A stretch of 43,950 bases of DNA. It comes from Clostridiaceae bacterium. Its GTDB lineage: Bacteria > Bacillota > Clostridia > Acetivibrionales > DUMB01. Shown here piece after piece: positions 35,762 to 43,879 of this stretch. Position 1 is the stretch's first letter. The number at the start of each line of letters is the position of its first letter. The stretch is from positions 1 through 43,950 of the forward strand of contig DULF01000159.1 of NCBI GenBank assembly GCA_012840535.1. Reading direction: 5' to 3'. A model generated the notes under the pieces. It was given only the letters and a program-made list of their open reading frames with translations, had not been told where the DNA came from and ran no database searches. The translations under genes were made by a program, and so were the position numbers.

Positions 35762-36046
35762 ATGATACTTGATTTGTCAAAGTTATTTAAAAAGACAAAA
35801 AATTCAAAAGACGTTGCAAAAGAGAGATTAAAGCTGGTATTAATTCATGACAGAGCTAATGTATCCCCCCAATTTTTGGAGATGGTAAAGAGTGAAATAA
35901 TCAAGGTTATAACCAATTATATGGAAATAGATGAGGATTCTCTTGACATTCAGTTGACAAGAACAAAGAGTGATGATGGAAGCGGAGTTGTACCTGCTCT
36001 TGTCGCAAACATACCAATTAAAAATGTTAAGAGTAGTGGTAGATAA
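35762..36046 (+). CDS. minE: Cell division topological specificity factor MinE
   Basis: A 94-residue activator of the MinD ATPase. The N-terminal amphipathic LDLSKLFKK is followed by [32 protein letters not shown], the MinD contact helix and dimer strand, and by a C-terminal dimer domain ending in ANIPIKNV. MinE implies an oscillating Min system rather than the DivIVA-anchored one of Bacillus. The last base of its TAA stop is the first base of the next start codon. Confidence 0.95.
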   Translation: MILDLSKLFKKTKNSKDVAKERLKLVLIHDRANVSPQFLEMVKSEIIKVITNYMEIDEDSLDIQLTRTKSDDGSGVVPALVANIPIKNVKSSGR

Positions 36047-36453
36047 TGAATATAGCTTTAATAGCCCATGACAAGAAAAAAGAGTTAATGGCTGATTTTT
36101 GCATAGCTTATAAACAAATTTTGCAAAACCATAACTTATTTGCTACCGGAGGAACGGGAGTTTTCATTTCCGAAGCGACAGGACTGAATATTCATGTATA
36201 TTCTCCAGGAACATTAGGCGGCGTGCAACAAATTGGCGCAAGAATCGCCTTAAATGAAATTGACCTTGTGATATTTCTAAGGGATTCCGCTTCATCCCGA
36301 GAATACGATTCGGAAATTAATTCTTTATTAAACTTATGTGATACTTATAATATTCCATTTGCAACAAATATTGCTACTGCAGAGGTTTTGATAAAAGGAG
36401 TCGAGAGGGGAGACCTCTCGTGGAGGGAACTGGTGAATCCCGCCAACAGTTGA
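36046..36453 (+). CDS. Methylglyoxal-synthase-like protein, probably catalytically inactive
   Basis: A 135-residue MGS-fold protein. It aligns without gaps to E. coli MgsA (recalled sequence, offset 11). Kept are D9 (MgsA D20), K12 (K23), T34 and T37 (T45, T48), G55 (G66) and GG-QQIGA. Lost are the catalytic base D71, here V60; H98, here Y87; D101, here E90; and the phosphate ligands S65, here P54, and T47, here G36. The C-terminus ends before R150. The spacings (51 and 27 residues) match exactly, so the substitutions are not an alignment error. Conversion of dihydroxyacetone phosphate to methylglyoxal is therefore unlikely. The start overlaps the minE stop by one base, so it is translated with the Min proteins. 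A regulatory or ligand-sensing role is speculation. Confidence 0.85.
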   Translation: MNIALIAHDKKKELMADFCIAYKQILQNHNLFATGGTGVFISEATGLNIHVYSPGTLGGVQQIGARIALNEIDLVIFLRDSASSREYDSEINSLLNLCDTYNIPFATNIATAEVLIKGVERGDLSWRELVNPANS

Positions 36454-36477
36454 GAATAATGCTTTAGTGTAACATAG

Positions 36478-36503
36478 GACGCCATTAAATGGCGTCTTTT
36501 TTT
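36478..36503 (+). terminator. Terminator of the maf-mre-min operon
   Basis: A perfect 8-bp stem GACGCCAT (36478-36485) with ATGGCGTC (36489-36496), loop TAA, then seven T. Confidence 0.9.
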
Positions 36504-36706
36504 ATAAAGTTGTACCTTGAATTCTTCATGTCAATTTATATACTACTTTATCTGTAGTAGCAGCATGTTCTATTCTGTAATAAATCTCCCGGAACAAAAA
36601 TATAATTTAATAGGGATTACACTTTTTATACCAATGATTAACAAGTACCAAATTTATTGCTTTATTAAGGATAACTGATAAAGAGCAAAACAAAGGATGT
36701 GGTAAA

Positions 36707-37480
36707 GTGGATGATATCATAGTCAGACCCAGGTACCCACGTCAAAGTGTACATAGTCTGAGAAGAAGAAAAAGTATTAAAGCTGTTAAAAGCACTTTTG
36801 TGGAAAAGATAATTAAACAGGTATTTGCATCAGTTTTGATTCTTGCTGTAATTACTGTTATTAGAGCTATTAATACACCGTTTACCAATTTTATCAGTTC
36901 AAAAATACAGGATACCTTGTTCAAAAATATGGAACTAAATACCATATATGAAAAAATAGAAGTTGCCATTGAAAAAATTAAGGGAAACAGCTCAGGTGAG
37001 GAAAAGGAGAATGAACCTGAGGATGAAGCAGTTACTGCAATCGCTGATGCATACGAGCCGGATACAGGTGATAATGAGTTAAACACTGTCTTTATTTTGC
37101 CTGTTGACGGGAAAATATCATCAGCTTTTGGAGAGAGAAACCACCCGCTTAAAAATTATGCTGAATTTCACAAGGGAATTGACATTGATGCAGGTGAAGA
37201 TGATGCCATAAAAGCAGCTCTTGACGGAGAAGTAATTGAGACAGGCGCCAATCGGACATATGGCAATTATGTAAAAATAAAACACAAAAACAATATGACC
37301 ACAGTCTATGCACATTGTTCAAAGATAATCGTAAAAGAAGGCCAGAATGTTAAACAGGGGGATATAATTGCACAAGTGGGTAATACAGGTTTATCAGTGG
37401 GTTCTCACTTGCACTTTGAAATATGGAAAGACGGGGAACCAGTGAATCCTTTAAGCTATATAGACATTCCCATAGAATAG
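36707..37480 (+). CDS. M23 metallopeptidase, SpoIVFA-like
   Basis: A 257-residue protein. A basic cytoplasmic N-terminus is followed by one membrane segment (about 40-58), an acidic linker (about 85-125), and a LytM/M23 domain. The zinc ligands are intact: H155 and D159 in HKGID, H203 in YAHCS, and H234-L-H236. By position and topology it matches SpoIVFA, which holds the sigma-K protease SpoIVFB inactive; Bacillus SpoIVFA has a degenerate M23 domain, whereas this one could be active. The start is GTG 36707 after an AAGGA site. The M50 gene starts at the last base of its stop (TAGTG), so translation is coupled. Confidence 0.85.
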   Translation: MDDIIVRPRYPRQSVHSLRRRKSIKAVKSTFVEKIIKQVFASVLILAVITVIRAINTPFTNFISSKIQDTLFKNMELNTIYEKIEVAIEKIKGNSSGEEKENEPEDEAVTAIADAYEPDTGDNELNTVFILPVDGKISSAFGERNHPLKNYAEFHKGIDIDAGEDDAIKAALDGEVIETGANRTYGNYVKIKHKNNMTTVYAHCSKIIVKEGQNVKQGDIIAQVGNTGLSVGSHLHFEIWKDGEPVNPLSYIDIPIE

Positions 37481-38352
37481 TGATCAGATTGCCGACGCTG
37501 GATATACAGATAAGTTTGACTTTTCCGGTGGTATTGCTGTTTATATGTTTTTATGGCTTATTTGTACACTTTTTTTTAGCTTTTGTCTCAATGACGCTGC
37601 ATGAATTGGGACATATAATCGCTGCTGTGGTGTTTAAGCAAAGAGTATATTCAATACGGCTACTGCCTATTGGGTTAAGCTCGGAAATTGACGACCCTGC
37701 TTTTGGCGGATGGAAAGTAATTGTTGTCAGTATAAGCGGACCTCTTTCCAATATATTAATAGTGCTGGTATTAATTCTTGTGAAAACATATTATTTTTTT
37801 TTACCGGAATACTTCCATAATGTTTTGTATTTAAATACTTGCCTTGCATTATTTAATATGATACCTGTTTTACCCCTTGACGGAGGAAAAATATTAAAAA
37901 TAATACTTACAAGAAAATTTGGTATTTTTTCATCCTATATTAACACAAAAAGAATTTCATTGTTGTTAGCCATTTTATTTGTTATTGTCGGAACATTTCA
38001 GCTAATAGCCGGCTCATACAATTTCAGCCTGCTTGCTATTGGACTCTACATTTTTTTTCATTTAAAAACAAGAGATATGGAGGCTTCGTTAATGAATATA
38101 AAGGACATTGTTTTAAGACGTTCAAGATTATTGAAAAAAGGAATATACCCTGCCAGACATATCGTTGTATTAAAAACCGTACGAATCAGCGATACACTTA
38201 AGAGCATGGATTTTGACAGGTTTCATATAGTGTATGTCCTCGATGATAATTTAGGATTGATGAAATCATTTACCGAACAACAAATAATGGATTTGGCGCT
38301 GAAATATGACGCAAGTATTACGTTCGAGGAACTTATTTCAATGGAGAGGTAG
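37480..38352 (+). CDS. Site-2-type M50 protease, SpoIVFB-like
   Basis: A 290-residue intramembrane metalloprotease. HELGH at residues 41-45 and the second-site PLDGG with D134 in a membrane segment are intact, and four to six membrane segments are evident. The C-terminal 80 residues resemble part of a CBS domain, as in SpoIVFB, which uses it to sense ATP and bind pro-sigma-K. GTG 37480 overlaps the stop of the SpoIVFA-like gene and has no ribosome site of its own, so it depends on upstream translation. Frames starting further upstream lie inside the M23 gene and are rejected. Sigma-K processing is the inferred role. Confidence 0.87.
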   Translation: MIRLPTLDIQISLTFPVVLLFICFYGLFVHFFLAFVSMTLHELGHIIAAVVFKQRVYSIRLLPIGLSSEIDDPAFGGWKVIVVSISGPLSNILIVLVLILVKTYYFFLPEYFHNVLYLNTCLALFNMIPVLPLDGGKILKIILTRKFGIFSSYINTKRISLLLAILFVIVGTFQLIAGSYNFSLLAIGLYIFFHLKTRDMEASLMNIKDIVLRRSRLLKKGIYPARHIVVLKTVRISDTLKSMDFDRFHIVYVLDDNLGLMKSFTEQQIMDLALKYDASITFEELISMER

Positions 38353-38384
38353 TTAAATTTAAATTATGCCGTATGTCCGGCTTA

Positions 38385-39263
38385 TTATGCATAAACCTGC
38401 AATATTCCAGCTTGTTCCAGAATATCTCTTGTGGAATCATACCTGTTCATGGTGTATATATGTATTCCATCAACACGGTTGTCAATAAGGTCACGGATTT
38501 GGACGGCCGCATATTCAATACCGGCTTTCAGCATATCATCGGGGCTGAGTCGGTATTTGTCCATTAAAAGGACGAGTTTTGCAGGTATTGAACACCCGCT
38601 TTTTGCGGCTATTTCCTTTATACGGTCTGCGTTAAAAACCGGCATGATGCCAGCCGCAACCGGGCAGTTGATATTCACAGAAGCAAGCTTATCCAGAAAA
38701 TCATAAAAAATCCTGTTGTCAAAGAAGAACTGGGTTATGAGAAAGTCCACACCGGCATCCACTTTATTCTTTAAATGCGCCAAATCATCACTTAACCTTC
38801 TGCTTTCCACATGTCCTTCAACATACGCTGCAGCAGCGATACAAAAACTATACCGTTGTTTTATGTGTTGTATAAGTTCGTAGGCATGTTTGTAGTAATT
38901 CTTGGTAAAATCGTAGCCGGGTTGGTTCTTTGGCGGATCTCCCCGGAGAGCGAGTATGTTTTTCAGACCCTTTTCCTTTATCAAGACAAGCAGATTTTCT
39001 ATTTGCTGCTCTGTATGGTTTACGCACGTAAGATGGACCATACTTTCAATATTGTACTTATACTTCAACTTTTCAGCAATTTCAATTGTCCTGCCTCTGG
39101 TGTTGCCGCCTGCTCCATAGGTGACGCTGATGTAATCAGGATTTAAGAGTTTGAAATGTTCCAATAAATTATATATTTTGTCCAAAGGGGCATCTTGTTT
39201 TGGCGGAAAGATTTCAAACGAAATAACGGTTTTTTTATTTTCAAACAAATCAATAATTTTCAT
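38385..39263 (-). CDS. metF: Methylenetetrahydrofolate reductase
   Basis: A 292-residue flavoprotein reducing methylene-THF to methyl-THF for methionine synthesis or acetyl-CoA metabolism. SFEIFPPK with the catalytic glutamate, DYISVTYGAGGNTRGRTIEIA, HLTCVNHTEQQI, LALRGDPP, and DFLITQFFFDN are diagnostic. The start is ATG at 39261-39263 with GGAGGT upstream on the minus strand, and a strong promoter lies 114 bases upstream. No zinc-finger MetV partner is seen beside it. It converges on the SpoIVFB-like gene with 32 bases between them. Confidence 0.95.
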   Translation of the reverse strand: MKIIDLFENKKTVISFEIFPPKQDAPLDKIYNLLEHFKLLNPDYISVTYGAGGNTRGRTIEIAEKLKYKYNIESMVHLTCVNHTEQQIENLLVLIKEKGLKNILALRGDPPKNQPGYDFTKNYYKHAYELIQHIKQRYSFCIAAAAYVEGHVESRRLSDDLAHLKNKVDAGVDFLITQFFFDNRIFYDFLDKLASVNINCPVAAGIMPVFNADRIKEIAAKSGCSIPAKLVLLMDKYRLSPDDMLKAGIEYAAVQIRDLIDNRVDGIHIYTMNRYDSTRDILEQAGILQVYA

Positions 39264-39376
39264 TTTAACCTCCGTAAGCGACTAAAACTGCATGTAAATT
39301 AATTTATAAGCCGGTCAACTGGCTTTAATGCATAGAATGTGTATTTACTGACATTTTATTGTATTACTATTACAGC

Positions 39377-39404
39377 ATTATAACAGATAATTATTTACTG
39401 TCAA
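39377..39404 (-). promoter_or_regulatory. Sigma-A promoter for metF
   Basis: On the minus strand, a perfect TTGACA (39404-39399), a 16-base spacer and a perfect TATAAT (39382-39377). Confidence 0.7.
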
Positions 39405-39527
39405 GTACAATTAAATACATTTATATTCATTTAAATACAATTTATTATACTAAAGTACGTTCTTTCTGTAAGGGATTTGCAAATGGGCATGAAGCAATAT
39501 ATTATGTAATTAATAATTATTTTCACT

Positions 39528-39546
39528 TATAATTTGATCAGATCAA
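39528..39546 (+). promoter_or_regulatory. -10 element with palindromic operator for the Gfo/Idh gene
   Basis: TATAAT at 39528-39533 runs directly into the perfect palindrome TTGATC-A-GATCAA at 39534-39546, which covers the expected start point. The -35 is poor. A repressor site is the simplest reading. Confidence 0.5.
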
Positions 39547-39587
39547 CGAATACAAACCAAAAAGGAATATAAGAAGGTGTATAAAAA

Positions 39588-40556
39588 ATGAAAATCAAAG
39601 TAGGTTTATATGGCACAAACGGGCATCAGATCCAGCATGTTCTACAGAATCATCCAAAAGCTGAATTGGTTGCTGTAGGAGCATTTAATAAAGAGGCTCT
39701 TCCTGTGTCTCTGTTAGACAATAAAAATATAAAATTTTATTGCACGCTTGAGGAGCTTTTGTGTGATGAAGATGTTGAGCTTGTTTCTCTTTGTTCCCCG
39801 CGGAGGAAAGACCAGGCGGCGGATGCAATTAAGTGCCTGGAAGCAGGTAAACATGTTTATGCGGAAAAGCCTTGTGCCATGAGCGAGGAAGAACTGGATG
39901 CCATAATTGCTGCAGTTAAAAGGACAGGAAAACAATTCCATGAGATGGCAGGAACTGCTTTTGAACAACCTTATTTGGAGATGAGGCATATTGTCAAAAA
40001 TGGAATGATTGGTGAGGTTGTCCAGGTGCTTGCCCAAAAATCATATCCGTATTTTGACGGGCGGCCGCAGGATGAAGATGTGGACGGCGGGCTTACCATG
40101 CAAGTTGGAGTTCATGCCACCCGCTTTATAGAGCATGTGGCAGGTCAAAGGATAATTGATATATATGCAATGGAGACAAAACTCGGCAATCCTGCCAGGA
40201 CCGGCGAGCTCAGGATGGCATCATCCATGATGGTGAAACTTGAAAACGGTGGTATAGCAAGTATTATAGCGAATTATCTCAATCCGCGTGGCTTTGGAAA
40301 ATGGGGAAATGAAACTTTGAGGATATTCGGAACCAAAGGTTTTATTGAGGCTGTGGATGGGGGAACCAGGACAAGGCTGGTCATAGGGGACAAGGATATG
40401 GGAAGCATTACTGAAAAACAAAATAGCGTTAACTATTTCGACTTCTATGTCAATTCTCTTCTGGATGGTACACCTATGCCTTTTACTTTGGAAGAAGAAT
40501 TGCACCCGACCAGAATGGTTATAAGAGCTAAAAAGAATGCCGTGCTGGTGCCATAA
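39588..40556 (+). CDS. Gfo/Idh/MocA family oxidoreductase
   Basis: A 322-residue NAD(P)-dependent sugar or polyol dehydrogenase. The N-terminal KVGLYGTNGHQIQ is an unusual Rossmann start, lacking the typical GXGXXG. The EKP cofactor motif is present in HVYAEKPCAMSEEELDAI, and the C-terminal beta domain contains GGLTMQVGVHATRFIEHVAG with the conserved D/H-type catalytic site. The substrate is unknown. ATG 39588 follows AAGGTG. The start point carries a palindromic operator candidate. It converges on the AraC-type regulator of the next operon and is likely part of the same catabolic locus. Confidence 0.88.
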   Translation: MKIKVGLYGTNGHQIQHVLQNHPKAELVAVGAFNKEALPVSLLDNKNIKFYCTLEELLCDEDVELVSLCSPRRKDQAADAIKCLEAGKHVYAEKPCAMSEEELDAIIAAVKRTGKQFHEMAGTAFEQPYLEMRHIVKNGMIGEVVQVLAQKSYPYFDGRPQDEDVDGGLTMQVGVHATRFIEHVAGQRIIDIYAMETKLGNPARTGELRMASSMMVKLENGGIASIIANYLNPRGFGKWGNETLRIFGTKGFIEAVDGGTRTRLVIGDKDMGSITEKQNSVNYFDFYVNSLLDGTPMPFTLEEELHPTRMVIRAKKNAVLVP

Positions 40557-40602
40557 AGTGCGTTAAATACAGGGCGGCAACACGTTAAAACAGCAGTGTA
40601 TT

Positions 40603-41436
40603 TTATCTGTATCTTTTCCTGTATTGGTACGGTGTTGTGCCCTCATATTTTTTGAATATTCTTATAAAGTGATTTACATTGTTAAAGCCGGAGTTCATGC
40701 ATACCCGGATTATGTCATCATTGGTGTGGAACAGCAGGTCTTTTGCTTTCGATATTCTCTGGAGGATGATATATTCCTTAAAGGTGAAGCCTGTAACCTT
40801 TTTGAACAGGTGTGAAAGATAATACTTGTCCATAAAGAAGAGCTTTGAAATGTCTTCAAGACTTATTTGTTCAAGGTAATGCTCTTCTATGTATTTCTGG
40901 ATTTCAGTGATTGTTTGCATTGAGCTGTTTAGGGAACGGAGCGGAAAGTAAGCCTGATAGTTTCTGTACAGTATTATGAAAAGGCGATAGAGATCGGATT
41001 TTACTGCTGCTTCCCAGAAGGCTTCTTTTTTGTTTAATTCGTAGTATAAGTTTTCTATGATATCATTAATTTCTCTGAGCCCTTCTGAGCCAAGTTCAAT
41101 TACATGCCTGAAGCTGTCCGAACGGTTTCTGAATATAGATGACAGTATGGGTTCGTCTATTACCGACCTGAAATAGTCAGGTTTTATTAATATAAAATAT
41201 CTTTTATACGGGTATTCCAATACCTTCACATGGTGTGTTTCCATGTTGTTGATGAAAACCAGGCTGTTTTTGTCTACAAAATATTCTTTATCATTTATAT
41301 GATACCTTGTCTTTCCCTCTAAAACATAAATTATTTCATAGGAATTATGGAAATGGTTTTTGATTTCAAGTTCCTTATTGCTTTCCTGGTATACAATGTC
41401 AATTGGATAAGCTGATGGTACTAGAAGATTGCCCAT
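40603..41436 (-). CDS. AraC-family transcriptional regulator
   Basis: A 277-residue activator-type regulator. An N-terminal cupin ligand-binding domain (FHNSYEIIYVLEGKTRYHINDKEY) is followed by the C-terminal pair of helix-turn-helix motifs (LEDISKLFFMDKYYLSHLFKKVTGFTFKEYI and IIRVCMNSGFNNVNHFIRIFKKYEGTTPYQYRKRYR). The cupin suggests sensing of a sugar or glycoside. I chose ATG at 41434-41436, preceded by GGGGGT; the longer frame from 41481 runs through this site. It is divergent from the flavin oxidoreductase gene, across a 161-base region with repeated ATTACAA motifs. Confidence 0.93.
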   Translation of the reverse strand: MGNLLVPSAYPIDIVYQESNKELEIKNHFHNSYEIIYVLEGKTRYHINDKEYFVDKNSLVFINNMETHHVKVLEYPYKRYFILIKPDYFRSVIDEPILSSIFRNRSDSFRHVIELGSEGLREINDIIENLYYELNKKEAFWEAAVKSDLYRLFIILYRNYQAYFPLRSLNSSMQTITEIQKYIEEHYLEQISLEDISKLFFMDKYYLSHLFKKVTGFTFKEYIILQRISKAKDLLFHTNDDIIRVCMNSGFNNVNHFIRIFKKYEGTTPYQYRKRYR

Positions 41437-41457
41437 ATAGTATTTACCCCCAAAATC

Positions 41458-41563
41458 TTGTAATTGACCTCGAAATAGCAAAAAAAGCTAATAATATTAC
41501 AAATAAATTATAGTATATAAGATTAAAACAAGATACAATTACAAAAAAAGATTATTTTATACT
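41458..41563. promoter_or_regulatory. Divergent control region with repeated ATTACAA sites
   Basis: TTGTAATTG at 41458-41466 and its exact inverse CAATTACAA at 41536-41544 bracket a third ATTACAA at 41496-41502. The two direct copies (41496 and 41538) are 42 bases apart, four helical turns. The last copy sits where a -35 should be, ahead of a TATACT -10 at 41558-41563. This suits an AraC-type activator. Confidence 0.5.
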
Positions 41564-41597
41564 GCCATTATAGCACATCTTGCGGGGGTAAAAAATA

Positions 41598-42950
41598 ATG
41601 ATTTTTAAGGAATTTGAGTACTCAAGTCTTGACGAGCTGGAACACGAGGCGGATTCGCTTGGATTGGACTTGCACTTTTCAGACAATTTTGAACTTCTGG
41701 CAAAAAAGGTCAATGTTGAAGGTTTTACCGTGCCAAACTCACTGGCATTCCATCCTATGGAGGGCACGGACGGCAAGACGGACGGAAGTCCGGATGAATT
41801 GACAATAAGAAGGTATGATCGATTTTCAAAGGGGGGAGCCGGGCTTATTTGGTTTGAGGCTGTTGCTGTCGTGCCGGAAGGCCGAGCGAGCCCAAGGCAG
41901 CTCTGGATACATGAAAAAAATCTGGATGAATACCGGAAGTTGCTTGAAATGGTGATCAATAATGCTCAGAAGGAGTTCGGCAAGGATTCTATGCCGCTGT
42001 GCATAATGCAGGTCACCCATTCCGGAAGATTCAGCAAGCCTGAAGGAAAACCTGCGCCTATAATTGCTGTGCACAATCCTTATCTTGACCGTATTCACAA
42101 TCTTGATGAAAGCTATCCGGTGATAGAGGATGGAGAACTCGAGAGACTGGAAGATAAATTTGTTGAGGCTGCAGTGCTGGCAAAAAAAGCAGGATTTCAC
42201 GGTGTTGACGTGAAATGCTGCCACCGGTATCTGAATTCTGAGCTGCTTTCAGCGTATACAAGAAAGGGCAGGTATGGCGAAACATTTGAGGGAAGGACAA
42301 GATTTCTTTTGAATGTGGTCGGCAAGATCAAGTCAAAGCTTGGCAAAGGCTTTATTGTTACAACAAGGCTCAATATATATGACGGCATTCCATATCCGTA
42401 TGGCTGGGGGACGGACATGGAAGACTATCAGAAATATGACCTGGAAGAACCAATAAAGATAGTGCAGAAGCTATATGAAATGGGAGTCGGAATTATTAAC
42501 CTGACCATGGGTACGCCGTATTATAATCCGCATATAAACAGGCCGTTTGACAAAGGCGGTTACATTCCTCCCGAACACCCTCTGATAGGAGTCGCCAGGC
42601 TTAATTCAGGCATTGGGCAGGTACAGAAAGCGGTGCCCGGTATTGCCGTAGTAGGAACGGGCTATAGCTGGCTAAGGCAGTTTTCTCCGTACCTTGCTGC
42701 GGGGACTCTGGAGAAAGGCCTTGCGACGTTCATCGGCTACGGAAGGGAGAGTTTTGCATATCCTGATTTTGCCAGGGACATATTACAAGACGGAGGACTA
42801 AAAAAGGAAAAATGTTGTATAGCGTGCGGCAAATGCACTGAAATTATGAGAGCCGGAGGTACGGCAGGCTGCGTGGTCCGGGATGCAAAGGTATATGCGC
42901 CGATATACAGGCAGTATTGTGTTGAAAAAAATAAAAATGCGCAGGCATAA
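41598..42950 (+). CDS. Old-Yellow-Enzyme-type iron-sulfur flavoprotein oxidoreductase
   Basis: A 450-residue TIM-barrel FMN enzyme of the NADH:flavin oxidoreductase group. GGAGLIWFEAVAVVPEGRASPRQL, THSGRFSKPEGK and the VVGTGYSW region match the family. In the active-site segment the usual His-X-X-His pair is K206-C-C-H209-R-Y211, so the first histidine is lysine. Near the end C407-X2-C410-X2-C413-X11-C425 looks like the iron-sulfur ligands of 2,4-dienoyl-CoA-reductase-type members, but the FAD/NAD(P) domain that normally follows is absent. The N-terminal 45 residues are an extension. The GGGGG ribosome site precedes ATG 41598. Substrate unknown; neighbours suggest a glycoside or cyclic ketone. 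Confidence 0.85.
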   Translation: MIFKEFEYSSLDELEHEADSLGLDLHFSDNFELLAKKVNVEGFTVPNSLAFHPMEGTDGKTDGSPDELTIRRYDRFSKGGAGLIWFEAVAVVPEGRASPRQLWIHEKNLDEYRKLLEMVINNAQKEFGKDSMPLCIMQVTHSGRFSKPEGKPAPIIAVHNPYLDRIHNLDESYPVIEDGELERLEDKFVEAAVLAKKAGFHGVDVKCCHRYLNSELLSAYTRKGRYGETFEGRTRFLLNVVGKIKSKLGKGFIVTTRLNIYDGIPYPYGWGTDMEDYQKYDLEEPIKIVQKLYEMGVGIINLTMGTPYYNPHINRPFDKGGYIPPEHPLIGVARLNSGIGQVQKAVPGIAVVGTGYSWLRQFSPYLAAGTLEKGLATFIGYGRESFAYPDFARDILQDGGLKKEKCCIACGKCTEIMRAGGTAGCVVRDAKVYAPIYRQYCVEKNKNAQA

Positions 42951-42984
42951 ATAGCCGCTTTTATGGCCGCTGAATGCATGAAAA

Positions 42985-43009
42985 CCCGGTTTACCGGGAC
43001 GATACCGGG
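42985..43009 (+). repeat. Small hairpin with repeated arm between the OYE and SDR genes
   Basis: CCCGG (42985-42989) can pair with CCGGG at 42994-42998 or with a second copy at 43005-43009; TACCGGGA is repeated with an 11-base period. No T run follows, so it is probably not a terminator. Confidence 0.35.
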
Positions 43010-43043
43010 AAAATAAAATAAAATTCACAGGAGGTTGAAAATT

Positions 43044-43820
43044 ATGCTGGAGAACAAAGCGGTGCTGGTTACAGGCGCAGCGAGAGGCATAGGAAATGCC
43101 ATAGCCGTCCAACTGGCTTCCGAGGGCTATGCTGTTGCAATACTTGACGTTTTTGACGAAGAAAAGGTAGAGGAAAATATAAATAAAGTAAAGAAATATG
43201 GCAATCCATTTCTGTATTTCAAAGGGGACATCACTTCCGATGAAAGCAGGAGGAATGCGGTTGACAGGATAATGTACGAGTTCGGCAGGATTGACGTTCT
43301 TGTAAACAATGCCGGGGTGGCTCCCAAGGTGAGAATGGATATACTGGAGACAACTGAGGAGAGCATGGATTTTGTACTTGGTGTTAACCTCAAGGGTACT
43401 TTCTTTTTAACCCAACTGGTAGCAAAAATTATGATTAATGAAGTCAAAACCATTGAGGGTATCAAGCCTAAAATTATAAACATTTCATCTGTGTCGGCTT
43501 ATACTTCGTCCACCCAGCGCGGTGAATACTGCATTTCCAAGGCAGGCGTCAGCATGATTACCAAGCTGTTTGCCGACAGGCTAGCGGAATACGGGATAAA
43601 CGTATATGAAATCAGGCCTGGAATAATATTCACAGATATGACCAAGGTTGTAAAGGACAAATATGACAAACTTATAGCAGAAGGAATTACGCCAATTAAA
43701 AGGTGGGGTTATCCTGAGGATATAGCAAACGCAGTATCCGTTTTTTGCTCAGATAAGCTGAACTTTTCAACGGGGGAAGTAATAAATGTGGACGGTGGGT
43801 TCCATATAAGGAGGGTATAA
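43044..43820 (+). CDS. Short-chain dehydrogenase/reductase (classical SDR)
   Basis: A 258-residue NAD(P)-dependent oxidoreductase. TGAARGIGNAIA binds the cofactor, DITSD contacts the adenine, NNAG is the structural motif, and the catalytic set is the serine in NISSVSAY with Y and K in YCISK. The C-terminal GEVINVDGG is typical of FabG-like SDRs. The aspartate after the second strand (AILDVFD) suggests NAD preference. AGGAGGT before ATG 43044 fixes the start; the TTG at 43035 lies in the ribosome site. It follows the flavin oxidoreductase by 93 bases and is probably co-regulated. Confidence 0.93.
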   Translation: MLENKAVLVTGAARGIGNAIAVQLASEGYAVAILDVFDEEKVEENINKVKKYGNPFLYFKGDITSDESRRNAVDRIMYEFGRIDVLVNNAGVAPKVRMDILETTEESMDFVLGVNLKGTFFLTQLVAKIMINEVKTIEGIKPKIINISSVSAYTSSTQRGEYCISKAGVSMITKLFADRLAEYGINVYEIRPGIIFTDMTKVVKDKYDKLIAEGITPIKRWGYPEDIANAVSVFCSDKLNFSTGEVINVDGGFHIRRV

Positions 43821-43839
43821 GGTAAAGGGACACTCCTTG

Positions 43840-43879
43840 TACAATTAATATTGTATTAAATCAGTGACCTAAGTCACTG
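43840..43879. promoter_or_regulatory. Two palindromes downstream of the SDR gene
   Basis: TACAAT-TAAT-ATTGTA at 43840-43855 and CAGTGAC-CTAA-GTCACTG at 43862-43879. Neither is followed by a T run, so they look more like operator sites for a gene beyond the window than terminators. The remaining bases to 43950 show no gene. Confidence 0.35.

Larger units (their letters stand above)
39264..39587. other. Divergent intergenic region between metF and the Gfo/Idh gene
   Basis: No gene in these 324 AT-rich bases. It holds the metF promoter, a hairpin AGCCGG/CTGGCT (39309-39324) that would lie in the metF leader, a repeated TTAAATACA around 39411-39438, and at the right end a -10 plus palindrome for the Gfo/Idh gene. 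Confidence 0.6.

Noticed and set aside
36541-36706. Sporulation sigma-E promoter before the SpoIVFA-like gene
   Set aside because: I could not find convincing -35 and -10 elements at the correct spacing.
39309-39324. Hairpin in the metF leader as a SAM riboswitch or terminator
   Set aside because: Only a 6-bp stem, no S-box consensus and no T run on the minus strand.
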